Of a stretch of 64,000 nucleotides of DNA, positions 17,533 to 26,329 are shown piece by piece; position 1 is the first letter of the stretch, and each line of letters opens with the position of its first letter. This DNA is from Bog-756 sp963734435 (GTDB lineage: Bacteria > Actinomycetota > Acidimicrobiia > Acidimicrobiales > RAAP-2), in the NCBI GenBank assembly GCA_963734435.1, contig CAVTHA010000007.1, positions 1 to 64,000 on the forward strand, given 5' to 3'. The position numbers were made by a program, and so were the translations under genes. The notes beneath the pieces were generated by a model. It was not told the DNA's origin, ran no database searches, and worked only from the letters and a program-made list of their open reading frames with translations.

Positions 17533-19701
17533 GTGCCATCAGTGCGGAAGGGGGCCACGGCGACATTTGCCCTGATCGTGGGGGCTGTCGGCCTGCTGAC
17601 CGGCTGGGCGAGGCCGCCACACGCGGTGGGCAATCCCGACCGGCACCCGCCCGCAGTTCGTCGGGCGTCGGCTGGCGAGGGCCGGGGTGCCGGCGGACCG
17701 TCAGCAGCGTACGCCTGCAACTTCAACCTCGACACCGATGCGTTCACCGGCGCCGACGGGACGGCTTCAGCGATCGGATGGGAAGGCAACCAGCAGGGGG
17801 TCGTCACCTGCCTCGGCGGGACCTTCCTGGTGCAGGACGGCATCAATCGGAACTACGGGTTCGGGATCTACTCCGGGGCCCCGACGAGCTGGGTAGAGGC
17901 CGATGGGTACCTTCCGGCCCAGATCACCACCTTCCGGCACTCGGGAGCCGTGGTGGCCATCACAGAGTTTGCCGACCAGGTGATCATTGATGGCAACGCC
18001 TTCGTCGCCGTGTACTCGCGCGTCGAAGTCACCAATCATGGGAACCGGACGGTCGACGCCGACCCGCAACCATCGGCGGGCCTGGTGCCGCTCGATACGG
18101 CTCCCAACCGAGTCGGCCCACACTCATCCGTCTCCCATGACTACGTCGTGGCGGCCGACCGCTTCGGCAACAACTATCCCTGGCCCAGCACCCAGGCCCT
18201 GGCGGGGTCCGGGAGCTTCGCCACGCACTTCGCCCACATGCGGAGCTTCTGGATGCAACAGCTGGATGGCATTGCCGGCATCGAAGTGCCCGACCAATCC
18301 CTCGTCGACGCCTACCGCAGCGGGTTCATCTACACCCAGATCGCCCGGAGTGGCGACCATCTGAACACCGGGGTCAACGGGTACGAGAGCGAATTCAGCC
18401 ACGACGTCATCGGCATCCTGACCAATCTCTTCACTCAGGGCTACTTCACCGACGCCCATGCCCTGCTCCTCGAAGCTCGGAACGTCGTCGGCTCCCAGGG
18501 CCAGTACGTCGACGGTCTGTGGACCTATTCGGTGCCGTGGGCGACGTACCTGCTGAAGACCGGCGACACGGGATTCGTCAAGGCGAACTTTGCCGCGCCG
18601 GGGCCAGCAAGCCCCGCACAACCCAGCATCGAGCAGGCCGCCCACGAGCTGGCCGCCGACCGGACGGGCCCATCAGGAACCATGGAGGCCACCGACGACA
18701 TCGACACCCAGGGCTATTGGACCACGGACGACGACGAGGCCCTGCTCGGGCTGGCTGCCTACCGCTTCCTGGCCGAGAGCATCGGTGACCAGGCCGAGGC
18801 CACCTGGGCCGAGGGCCAGTACCAGAGCCTCCTGGCCTCGACCAACCGTTCGCTCAATGACACCATCAGCCGGTACAGGCTGACCTACCTCCCCTGCTCA
18901 CTCTTCCAGCCCAACACGGCTAACCGGTGCACCAATCCCGAGGACGCCAACTGGACCTCGCCGATCGGGAACTGGGCGTGGGAGGGGTACCTCCTCGGTG
19001 CCGATCCGACCGGTCCGGGCGCCGCTCTCATCGACGCCACGTACGACTACGGATTCGGACGGTTGAAGGGGTTGCTCCCGCCGAACACCACCGGCGGCTT
19101 CCCCGACGACTTCTATTCGTCCGGCTACGACGCGGCACAGGGCACAGCCGGATTGGCCAGCAAGCACCACCGCGACCAGGGAATCCTCGACTACCAGTTC
19201 ATGATCCAGAACAGCCAGGCCGGTCCGTACTCATTCTGGGAGAGCTCGACCGCCCCCTCGTCGATGACCCCATGGACCGGGAATCACCCTGCGGCCGGGC
19301 AAGGCGCTTCACCCCATGCCTGGGGCATGGCGGGGGCGAACAAGGTCCTGTTGGACTCGCTGGTCGCTCAACGAGCGGACGGGGCACTCGTGGTCGGCCG
19401 GGGTATCCCACCCAGTTGGCTGGGTCCGGGCCAGTCGATCGCGGTCACCAACTTCCCGACGACCGACGGGCGGAGATTGAACCTCACCATCTCTGCCGGC
19501 GCGCAATCGGTTTCACTCAGACTGCAGGGAGAGGGGCCAGCTGGATCTGTGCTCCTCCAACTGCCCTCCTTCGCCGGCAACATCGCCTCAGCCTCGAACG
19601 GCATCATCGACCGCCGCACCGGAACCGTGACCCTGAACCCCGGGGCTCGATGGATCACGATCGAGTTGCGGCATCCGCTGGGATCCTCCCCGACCGGATG
19701 A
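17533..19701 (+). CDS. secreted six-hairpin glycosidase-like protein
   Basis: 722 residues. An N-terminal hydrophobic segment (TFALIVGAVGLLTGWA) is a probable signal peptide or anchor. The body shows an N-terminal beta-rich domain, then an alpha/alpha-toroid like that of glucoamylase and debranching-type glycosidases (aromatic-rich helices such as DGLWTYSVPWATYLL, TDDDEALLGLAAYRF, NWAWEGYLLG), and a C-terminal beta domain. Acidic residues in ESEFSHD and TDDDE are candidate catalysts but I cannot assign the pair. It is intact and uses the host codon pattern. It likely hydrolyses an extracellular oligo- or polysaccharide. The specific family is not recognised. Confidence 0.72.
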   Translation: MPSVRKGATATFALIVGAVGLLTGWARPPHAVGNPDRHPPAVRRASAGEGRGAGGPSAAYACNFNLDTDAFTGADGTASAIGWEGNQQGVVTCLGGTFLVQDGINRNYGFGIYSGAPTSWVEADGYLPAQITTFRHSGAVVAITEFADQVIIDGNAFVAVYSRVEVTNHGNRTVDADPQPSAGLVPLDTAPNRVGPHSSVSHDYVVAADRFGNNYPWPSTQALAGSGSFATHFAHMRSFWMQQLDGIAGIEVPDQSLVDAYRSGFIYTQIARSGDHLNTGVNGYESEFSHDVIGILTNLFTQGYFTDAHALLLEARNVVGSQGQYVDGLWTYSVPWATYLLKTGDTGFVKANFAAPGPASPAQPSIEQAAHELAADRTGPSGTMEATDDIDTQGYWTTDDDEALLGLAAYRFLAESIGDQAEATWAEGQYQSLLASTNRSLNDTISRYRLTYLPCSLFQPNTANRCTNPEDANWTSPIGNWAWEGYLLGADPTGPGAALIDATYDYGFGRLKGLLPPNTTGGFPDDFYSSGYDAAQGTAGLASKHHRDQGILDYQFMIQNSQAGPYSFWESSTAPSSMTPWTGNHPAAGQGASPHAWGMAGANKVLLDSLVAQRADGALVVGRGIPPSWLGPGQSIAVTNFPTTDGRRLNLTISAGAQSVSLRLQGEGPAGSVLLQLPSFAGNIASASNGIIDRRTGTVTLNPGARWITIELRHPLGSSPTG

Positions 19702-19812
19702 TCCAGTCGCACCTCCGACGTCGATCACCCGCCCGGACCGGCGCCGTACACCGAGTCCCTCACCGTCACGTTGAGAACCGGCGGGCCGGTGGGGACGACC
19801 GGGTGGACGGAC

Positions 19813-20589
19813 TCACCGTGCCTTCCAGCCCGGCTGTCTGCCGTCCCTGGCCGCCAGACCGCCTTCCCGGGCGTCCTCGGTGGCCATCGCCACCAGCCGC
19901 ATGGTCTCGCCGAAGCGGATGGCCTCGACCGAGGAGAGGCCCTGGGTACGGACCGCCACCTCCTTGCTGGCCCGGGCGGCCAGCGGGGCCGCCATGACCA
20001 GCCGATCGGCCAGAGACCGCGCCTCCGCCATCAGCTGATCGTGGGGCACGACCCATCCGGCCAGCCCGATCTCCTTGGCCCGCCCCGCACCGATCCGTTC
20101 CCCGGTCAGGAGCAGCTCCATGGCGTACTGCCAATTGATCCTTTGGGGCAGACGGATCGAGCCGACCATGGCGGGGACTCCCAGACGGACTTCGGGGTAG
20201 CCGAACTCGGCCCGATCGCTGGCAATCACGAAATCGCACCAGGTGACCAGGGTGAGCCCGTATCCCAGGCAGTACCCGTTGACGGCGGCGATGACCGGCT
20301 TGAAGATCTCCCAGCCACTTTCGAAGGAATTGACGGTCGGCTTCTCCCAGAACGTCCCTCGGAAGTCACCAGTCGAGCCGGCTCCTTCGAAGAGGTCGGC
20401 GCCGGCGCAAAAGGCCCGGCCGGCACCGGTGACGATCCCCACCCACGCCTGCTCGTCCTCCCGAAAGCGAGTGAACGCATCGTTGAGGGCGCTGCGCATC
20501 TCCCGGTTGATGGCGTTGAGCGAGTCGGGCCGGTTGTAGGTGATCGTGGCAATGTGACCCCCGAGCTGATAGGTGACGAGCGTGCTCAT
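19813..20589 (-). CDS. enoyl-CoA hydratase/isomerase family protein
   Basis: 258-residue crotonase-fold protein. The oxyanion-hole segments are AFCAGADL and GYCLGYGLTL, and the C-terminal block ends in TEDAREG, typical of hydratases. The second catalytic region has FGYPEVRLGVPAM, with Glu in the position of a catalytic acid. It probably acts on an enoyl-CoA of a fatty or aromatic acid route, but no other beta-oxidation genes are adjacent. ATG start, 63 bases downstream of the DUF1801 gene end on the same strand. Confidence 0.88.
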   Translation of the reverse strand: MSTLVTYQLGGHIATITYNRPDSLNAINREMRSALNDAFTRFREDEQAWVGIVTGAGRAFCAGADLFEGAGSTGDFRGTFWEKPTVNSFESGWEIFKPVIAAVNGYCLGYGLTLVTWCDFVIASDRAEFGYPEVRLGVPAMVGSIRLPQRINWQYAMELLLTGERIGAGRAKEIGLAGWVVPHDQLMAEARSLADRLVMAAPLAARASKEVAVRTQGLSSVEAIRFGETMRLVAMATEDAREGGLAARDGRQPGWKAR

Positions 20590-20651
20590 GGAGAGAAAGC
20601 ATGCCCCACCGGCCGCATGGCGTCCGTCTGGGCGGCCCGGTGCCGGCCAGC

Positions 20652-21047
20652 TCAGGCGTTCAGCGCGGCGCGGGCCAGATCCCGCAGTTCCGCATCGGGG
20701 ATCTCGGCCGCCGCCTCCGTCCGGAGCTGGATCGTGCCCTTGCCGGCACGCAGCTCAGGATGTCGGCCGGTGAATCCGTGGTCACCGCCTTGTTGCCACC
20801 CGTAGATCGACACCCCGTGCGTCCATGCGCCGAGATAGAGGCGGCGCTTGCCCACCTTGTAGGTGGGCATCCCGTAGGACAGCGACACCGTCGCCTCGGG
20901 GTGTGCCTCGAGGATCAGCCGGTGGACCCGGTCGAACAGGGGACGGTGTTCCGAGGCGATGCCGTCGACATATCGCCGCACCGCTTCGTCCACCACCTCT
21001 GGGCGGGCGTTCCCGGTCTTTTCGTGACGATCGGTCAGATTCCCCAT
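20652..21047 (-). CDS. DUF1801 (YdhG-like) domain protein
   Basis: 131 residues. The family core is visible: RRYVDGIASEHRPLFDRVHRL, PEATVSLSYGMPTYK, then VSIYGW and an amphipathic helix ending in DLARAAL. GGAGGAG lies 6 bases before the ATG at 21047, which decides it over a longer start at 21107. The fold is related to an iron-chaperone (frataxin-like) fold, but members are uncharacterised. Confidence 0.85.
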   Translation of the reverse strand: MGNLTDRHEKTGNARPEVVDEAVRRYVDGIASEHRPLFDRVHRLILEAHPEATVSLSYGMPTYKVGKRRLYLGAWTHGVSIYGWQQGGDHGFTGRHPELRAGKGTIQLRTEAAAEIPDAELRDLARAALNA

Positions 21048-21238
21048 CGTTCTCCTCCTGGTGAGCGAACCTCTCCCGTACTGACTGGCGGTCGCCCGGA
21101 ATCTCATCGCCCAGGTCTACCCTCCTCGTCGCCGGCCGTGCCTCGATTCAGGAACGCCCACATCATCCAGGTGCTGGAGGCGCTTTGCGCCGATGTGGCC
21201 GGGCTCAAGCAGGATCTCGATCGCCTGGCGTCGAGAAG

Positions 21239-21352
21239 GTGGCCAGCCCGACCGTGCGCCGGGTGGACGCCGACTCCGATCAGGCCGAGATCGTGGCGAT
21301 GCTCGCTCGGGCCTTTGGGACGACCCCTGTTCGACTTCCTGACCAGTGGAGC
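21239..21352 (+). pseudogene. N-terminal remnant of a GNAT acetyltransferase
   Basis: Starting at GTG 21239 the sequence reads VASPTVRRVDADSDQAEI and VAMLARAF, then after a one-base slip WDDPLFDFLTS. This matches the first strand and helix of GNAT N-acetyltransferases that open with AF-x-DDPLF. The acetyl-CoA-binding core (R/Q-x-x-G-x-G/A) is missing, so only the first 35 or so residues survive. The 250 bases that follow (21353-21606) show no gene I can recognise. Confidence 0.45.
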
Positions 21353-21606
21353 TGAACCTTCGCGCCGGCCAGCTGCTCCTGCACCTGCCCAACCGTCGTG
21401 CGACCGCATCCCTTCTGGCCGAAGCGGAGCGCCGACACCCGAACGAAACGCAACCGTGCTCGGTCCGGTCTTTGGAGCGATGCGACGCCGTCGGAGTTCC
21501 CGCCTCCGGCCAGGTGAGACCAGGGAATCGACCGCTCCCTCGAACGCGGTCCGACGGACCCGGCCGAGCCAAAGAAGTCGGGTCCTAGGTAGGACGCTGG
21601 GGTACC

Positions 21607-22560
21607 GTGCATCTCATGGATGCCAGTCGGACCAGGAACAGGCGAGCTGACACTCCGTGGCGTCGCCTACTCCCCCATCGATCGCCCAGTCCTTCTAGCC
21701 CGGCGGCTGCCGGTGGTGACGCCGCCTTGCGGCCCGCATGGCCCACCTACCCTCCTCGGCACTACCTCGGCCAATTGGAACCATCATTTCAGAGCGCAAT
21801 GAGCCGATGGAGGGCCGGTACCTCGATTGACGAGTGTGATTGGTACCACACCTTTGACCTTCCTAACGGAGGTGTCATCGAGGGGGCCTGGGATATTCGT
21901 GGTCACGAGGATGACTATCTCGGCGGAACTTCGTTCAACGGCCAACGTGTGATCGAGCCCGGTCCGGCGTCGGGGTATCTCACGTTCTACATGGAACGCC
22001 AGGGTGCTGAGGTCGTCGCATTCGAGACTGGATTCGACGTTCCGGTAGACCTCCTGCCTATTGCCGGGAAGGCCACAATGGAGCAACAGGCCCACGTCAT
22101 GCGGACCAATATCAACGGCGTCCACAACAGCTGGTGGTATATGCATCGGCTATACGGCGCGTCGGCGAAACTGGCTCACGGCGATCTGTATTCATTGCCC
22201 GGAGACTTCGGTCGATTTGACATCGCAGTTTTTGGTGCAATTCTTCTCCATCTCCGGGACCCGTGGGGTGCGATCAGTGAAGTGGCCAGCCGCACCGATG
22301 AGCGAATCGTCGTCACGGATCTGATTCAGGATCGCGAGGCTCCGGTGGAATCGAACATCATGCGGTTCTCGCCGCTGGCGGAGGAGAACATTTCCAACTG
22401 GTGGACGATCTATCCGGGTGCGGTCGTGTCGATGCTCAAGCGCCTGGGCTTCGGCAAGACGACGATCTCTGAGCACACACAGACCCACCACTTGGGCCAC
22501 CAGATGGACATTCCGGCCGTTCAGATGCCGATGTTCACCGTCGTCGGAGAGCGCGGATGA
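21607..22560 (+). CDS. class I SAM-dependent methyltransferase (CmoB-like group)
   Basis: A Rossmann-fold methyltransferase of the group that opens with WYHTFDLPNG and a DD-YLGG motif. The SAM-binding motif I is RVIEPGPASGYLTFYMERQGAEVVAF in sense, here centred on GPASGYL (normally G-x-x-SG). Motif II-like FDIAVFGAILLHLRDP follows. The recognisable part starts near the ATG at 21799; the first 64 codons from 21607 look unlike the family and may not be translated. From about 21800 the base composition is clearly less GC-rich than the neighbours, suggesting recent transfer. Such enzymes often sit in glycan or nucleoside modification clusters; no partner is adjacent here. Confidence 0.72.
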   Translation: MHLMDASRTRNRRADTPWRRLLPHRSPSPSSPAAAGGDAALRPAWPTYPPRHYLGQLEPSFQSAMSRWRAGTSIDECDWYHTFDLPNGGVIEGAWDIRGHEDDYLGGTSFNGQRVIEPGPASGYLTFYMERQGAEVVAFETGFDVPVDLLPIAGKATMEQQAHVMRTNINGVHNSWWYMHRLYGASAKLAHGDLYSLPGDFGRFDIAVFGAILLHLRDPWGAISEVASRTDERIVVTDLIQDREAPVESNIMRFSPLAEENISNWWTIYPGAVVSMLKRLGFGKTTISEHTQTHHLGHQMDIPAVQMPMFTVVGERG

Positions 22561-22593
22561 CGGGGGCGATCTGAGACCTGGTCTCTCGCGGGG

Positions 22594-23178
22594 TTACCAG
22601 ACGAACGGTACCAGCCGCTTGTGGCTGGCGGCGTAGTGGCGGTAGTCGTCGCCCAGCTCATTCTCCAGAGCCTGCTCCTCCACCCGGATCCGGAACACGA
22701 GGCCGCACGCCACGGCAACAGTCAACCCGATGAGCGACAGCCAGTTCCCGATGAACAGGCCCAGGCCCACTACGGCCAGCAGTATTCCGGCGTAGCTCGG
22801 GTGCCGGATCACGCGGTATGGCCCCTCGGTGATCACCGGCTGGTCGCCGCTCGTCTGCACCGTGAACGTGAAGTACCGTCCCAGCGTTCGGAAGCTCCAA
22901 ATTCGCAAGGCAATGCCGGACCAGAGGATGACGAGCCCGATCCAAACGAAGAGGGTCACCGGCCGGATCGCTGCGCCAGGCACGCCCCGGGAGGCCGAGA
23001 CAGCCAATACGACTCCGATCAGGGTGGCGAATCGCAGCACCACCCGGCTGCCCTGGTCGGTCGTCACTGCCTCGGGCCGGTGGTTGGTGCTCTGCCGTAA
23101 CTCCATCACCACCCAGACGACCACAGTCACCACCAGAAGCCAGCGGGCAGCGGGTGGCACGGTGATGTTTGCTGGCAC
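22594..23178 (-). CDS. isoprenylcysteine carboxyl methyltransferase (ICMT)-like membrane protein
   Basis: 194 residues with about five membrane helices. The hallmark C-terminal half has GPYRVIRHPSYAGILL followed by the helical RIRVEEQALENELGDDY and ends in RLVPFVW, as in ICMT/PEMT-type integral methyltransferases that use SAM. Bacterial members act on small lipids, thiols or protein cysteine; the target here is unknown. It is convergent with the methyltransferase gene at 21607 (33 bases between stops). Confidence 0.85.
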   Translation of the reverse strand: MPANITVPPAARWLLVVTVVVWVVMELRQSTNHRPEAVTTDQGSRVVLRFATLIGVVLAVSASRGVPGAAIRPVTLFVWIGLVILWSGIALRIWSFRTLGRYFTFTVQTSGDQPVITEGPYRVIRHPSYAGILLAVVGLGLFIGNWLSLIGLTVAVACGLVFRIRVEEQALENELGDDYRHYAASHKRLVPFVW

Positions 23179-23405
23179 GGGACGACACTACGCGGCCACG
23201 TCAGTGTTCGAGGATCGGCCTGTCGGCCCCGACACAGGAGACATGCAGCTGGCATCGGGCCTGACGCCGCGATGCCGGACCATCGGAGGCCACGGCAGTG
23301 CGCCGGTCGGGTCGGCCAGCAGGCGCGGCGTGCGGGTCAGAGATGGCTTTGGTGCCTTGCCCGCGACCCTTCGGACCGACTGCACCCAGGGACGCATCGA
23401 CGGGG

Positions 23406-23861
23406 TCAGCGACGAGCCTTCCGTGCCTCCTGTTCGAGCCCATTGAGTGCGTGGCGAAGGATCGAAGCTTCTGAGGCCGACAGTGTCTCGGCAAATCGGA
23501 CAAGAGCAGCACCGGGGTCGGGGTCCCCACCGACAGCCAGGGCTTGGTACATGAGAACGGCAGTATGGGTGCTCCGCGTGCCGATGGCGGTGAATCGAAT
23601 GACTCGTCCGTCCATCCTCCTCCTCACCAATCCCTTGTGAACGAGACGATCCAGAACGGTGGCAAGGGTCGTGTAGGCGTATTCGGGAAGGGCATCGGCC
23701 ACATCGCGTCCGGTGAGCTCTTGGAGTGGCTCCTCCCACAAGATATCCATGACCCGTCGTTCGGAGGTTCCGAGCTTGATCACGCCGCAACCGCACTCAC
23801 TGCAGGTGCACGGATCACACGAGCACATTGGATTGTCACACTTGGTCTTCGCAACCACCAT
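23406..23861 (-). CDS. BlaI/CopY-type repressor with a metallothionein-like Cys-rich N-terminus
   Basis: 151 residues. The first 26 hold eight Cys in a metallothionein-like pattern (CDNPMCSCDPCTCSECGCG). This precedes a BlaI/MecI/CopY-type winged helix (LGTSERRVMDILW, YTTLATVLDRLVHKGLV, then the wing RRRMDGRVIRF). The C-terminal dimer helices end in Arg/Lys. Classical BlaI is inactivated by proteolysis and CopY by a C-terminal Cys cluster; here the Cys cluster is at the N-terminus next to the DNA-binding domain, so direct metal sensing is a reasonable inference. It follows the DUF5134 and polytopic-protein genes on the same strand, and a CsoR gene lies 5 kb away. Confidence 0.82.
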   Translation of the reverse strand: MVVAKTKCDNPMCSCDPCTCSECGCGVIKLGTSERRVMDILWEEPLQELTGRDVADALPEYAYTTLATVLDRLVHKGLVRRRMDGRVIRFTAIGTRSTHTAVLMYQALAVGGDPDPGAALVRFAETLSASEASILRHALNGLEQEARKARR

Positions 23862-23912
23862 TGGGTCCTCCCGCCTTCGCCGTCCGCCATGCTTCGGTAG
23901 TGGCCTCCGGGC

Positions 23913-24644
23913 TCAGAGCATCAAGATGAGCATGTAGGCCATGGTAAAGCACATGACGATATGAGAGCCTGCCTCGAGTCGGGGCGCGAGCCATGCCGCC
24001 CGGGGCGCACCTGGAGCGCTGCCGGTTGGGTGGTCATGGAGGGAGACGTTGATCTCCTCCCGTTCGAAAGTCGGCCCGTGAGCCCCGGTTGCCACAAGCG
24101 TGGGGTTCTGTCGTGCTTGGACTGCGGACGGAGACAGCCGACCGATCTCGTCAAGTGTCCAGACGGCGGAGGCAACCAGGGCAACAACAAACACCGCGGG
24201 CAAGAGGGCGAAGTCTGCAGTCGTGCCGGTGGCGGCTCCCATCGCCATGCTGCCTCCTGACCCGACTCTGGGCGAAGCCGCGGCCGAGTACATATAGAGC
24301 ATGGCCAGGGACATGATGAGGTGAATGACGCGGCGGGGGAGTCGGTGGACGTTGTCGCCGTACTGGGTCTGAGCGCGCACCCCCGTCACGAACTGGTAGC
24401 ACCTCCACACAAACCACAGGGCCAGCGCGGAGAACACCACTTCCCATGCACCGGTGGAGATGGGGTTCAGTTGTGATACGAGCATGCCGGCCATGGCCGT
24501 TCCCATCAGCACGTGGGCGACGTCCACATCACGATGGGTCAGTCGTGACCACGCCCGAGCGGCCACCAGCCGTCCGAGGCTGTAGGTGGCCACGGTCAGC
24601 ATCATGCCGGCAAAGATGTCGTTCAGCCAGCTCGGGTTGGTCAC
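23913..24644 (-). CDS. DUF5134 integral membrane protein
   Basis: 243 residues with about six hydrophobic helices, first seen in mycobacteria as DUF5134. Helix-borne His and Met residues (DVAHVLMGTAMAGML, VIHLIMSLAMLYMYS and the C-terminal SHIVMCFTMAYMLILML) form an H-x-M-rich set like that of copper-related membrane proteins. A cytoplasmic or external loop (about residues 160-220) is hydrophilic. The GTG start lies one base after the stop of the upstream polytopic protein, so the two are coupled. A role in copper or other metal handling is inferred from residues and neighbours, not established. Confidence 0.8.
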   Translation of the reverse strand: MTNPSWLNDIFAGMMLTVATYSLGRLVAARAWSRLTHRDVDVAHVLMGTAMAGMLVSQLNPISTGAWEVVFSALALWFVWRCYQFVTGVRAQTQYGDNVHRLPRRVIHLIMSLAMLYMYSAAASPRVGSGGSMAMGAATGTTADFALLPAVFVVALVASAVWTLDEIGRLSPSAVQARQNPTLVATGAHGPTFEREEINVSLHDHPTGSAPGAPRAAWLAPRLEAGSHIVMCFTMAYMLILML

Positions 24645-24645
24645 G

Positions 24646-25863
24646 TCAGGCCCCCTCGGCGCCCGGTGCCAACGTGCTGGTGACTGCCGGGCTTGGGCTC
24701 GTGGCGGTGCTCGGAGACCATCTCCAGAACGTCACGGCCAGCGCCATCAGCAGCGGTCCGGAGTTCACGTCGGTCGCGCCATTGGTGAAGATGGCTCCGA
24801 AGTTCTCGCCTAGCACCCAAAAGGATGCACTCAACACCGCGGCCAACACGACCGCACCATTTGCCACTGGCCGCGGAAGGAGGATGCCGATGGACACCAA
24901 CAGCAGCAGGCAAGCCAACAGCAGGGTCAGCGCCAGGCCCTTGTGGTCGACGACATGGGCGACACGGTGATCGATCCGGGCGACCCAGCCTGGCTCACCG
25001 CTGGCCTCGGCGTTTATCAGGTTGTGGAGGCCTCGCGACGAACGGTTCGCACCGACCACGGCAAAGTAGGAGAGGGATCCCCAGAGGGCCAGCCACAGTC
25101 CTTTGGCGATTGGTACTCCCACCGCCCGGGCGGCGATGAAAGGCGCCTCCTCGCCGGCGCGGTCATGTGGCCAGAGCAGTACTGCCAGCAACGCGTAGAG
25201 GATGACGGCGCCAGGTGCCCCGTTGACGGGGTTGGCCGAACCGTTGACAATTCCACCGAGCCCCTCACCGACCCACCACACCCCGACCGCCCAAACAATG
25301 GATACGCCGAGCCCGATCCTCACCGTCGGCCGCCAGCCGATGGTGACCCCGATGCCAATCTGGACCAGAGCAAACAGTGCGTCGGTCAAGACGGCGTGAT
25401 GCCCGATGATCGTTCCCGACCAGCTGATCGGGCGAGCGATGATCGATGGATTCCCCGACGACATGCCGGAGATCATCTGCAAACCGAAGCTCTTGGTGAA
25501 GAAGAACGCCTGCAGTTGGAGGATCCCGTCCACCAGCCAGATGGTGGCCACCACCAGCTGGAGCATTCGGCGACCGTCTGGTCGGCTCCATGTCTGGCCA
25601 GTCGTCGTTGTTACGGCGGACCTCGGAATGGCAATCGGGGGGGACGCCCCACTTGTCACCTCGCTGCTCACCCAGGCTCCTTGTTCAAGCAGGTGGAGGC
25701 GCCGATCAGCCACGGTCAATGACCTCCCGAGTTCACAACTACAGCCCGTAGTAGTGATCAGTTTGCCCACCTCGCTCATGGCGGTCAAATGCGAGAGGCC
25801 CGGCGGCCCGGGCCTGAGCGGCACACTTGGATAGGCAGTTTGGACGGTCCTCTCTCCAGACAT
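24646..25863 (-). CDS. polytopic membrane protein of unknown function
   Basis: Up to 405 residues with about nine to ten hydrophobic helices beginning at MLQLVVATIWLVDGIL (about residue 99). The first 98 residues are hydrophilic and include CSCE; they may be untranslated, because no ribosome site marks the ATG at 25863 and the membrane part has its own ATG. Features include repeated Gly-rich helices, FWVLGENFGAIFTNG near the C-terminus and WVGEGLGGIVNG in the middle. It is coupled to the DUF5134 gene. Similar proteins occur with copper-related genes in mycobacteria; I do not recognise a named family. Confidence 0.62.
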   Translation of the reverse strand: MSGERTVQTAYPSVPLRPGPPGLSHLTAMSEVGKLITTTGCSCELGRSLTVADRRLHLLEQGAWVSSEVTSGASPPIAIPRSAVTTTTGQTWSRPDGRRMLQLVVATIWLVDGILQLQAFFFTKSFGLQMISGMSSGNPSIIARPISWSGTIIGHHAVLTDALFALVQIGIGVTIGWRPTVRIGLGVSIVWAVGVWWVGEGLGGIVNGSANPVNGAPGAVILYALLAVLLWPHDRAGEEAPFIAARAVGVPIAKGLWLALWGSLSYFAVVGANRSSRGLHNLINAEASGEPGWVARIDHRVAHVVDHKGLALTLLLACLLLLVSIGILLPRPVANGAVVLAAVLSASFWVLGENFGAIFTNGATDVNSGPLLMALAVTFWRWSPSTATSPSPAVTSTLAPGAEGA

Positions 25864-26199
25864 GGCCTAGTCGGACGCATCGCTCAGCACGACGGTGAGC
25901 ATCCAGTAGAAGGCGGTTTCCACTTCCTTCACGATCGCGGCATGGCGCCCCATACGAATGTCAGCGGTCTCCAAAATGCCGAGTAGCCATCTCCAGGCCA
26001 TCGAGCACAGGCAGATGGCGCTGCGTGGACTCACGAAGGGCCTAGCTAGGAACGGTTCTGACCGTCGCATGGTGACGAGCGACAAAGGGCCACTCGACAT
26101 CGTCCGTCATCATGGCCAGGAGGCCATCTATCTGCTGCCCGCTGCGAGCGGTCAACTTGTAATCATTCACCGGTGATGGGTGGGCTCTGGTCACCGGAC
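25864..26199. other. no confident gene; possible 77-codon ORF on the minus strand
   Basis: An open frame of 77 codons (25867-26100, minus) ends 3 bases before the polytopic protein start and reads ETAFYWMLTVVLSD near its end. It has no ribosome site or family match that I can see. The rest holds no recognisable feature. Confidence 0.25.
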
Positions 26200-26235
26200 G
26201 CGACAAGGACGGGGCCGGAACCCCGTCCTTGTCGC
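26200..26235. terminator. perfect 15-bp hairpin, likely bidirectional terminator
   Basis: GCGACAAGGACGGGG-CCGGAA-CCCCGTCCTTGTCGC pairs without a mismatch. It lies about 95 bases beyond the stop of the secreted-protein gene (minus strand) and before the metal cluster. No strong T-run, but the stem is long and the position intergenic. Confidence 0.6.
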
Positions 26236-26329
26236 TACGGCGTGCCCGACTGATCGAGCATCGAATCCCAGCAGCGTCTATCTACGACGCCATTGACACT
26301 CGCTCTACGGGCCTGTCACCTGTTGCCGG

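Noticed and set aside
20652..21107. Longer start of the DUF1801 gene at 21107
   Set aside because: A strong GGAGGAG site precedes the ATG at 21047; the extra 20 residues are basic and not family-like.
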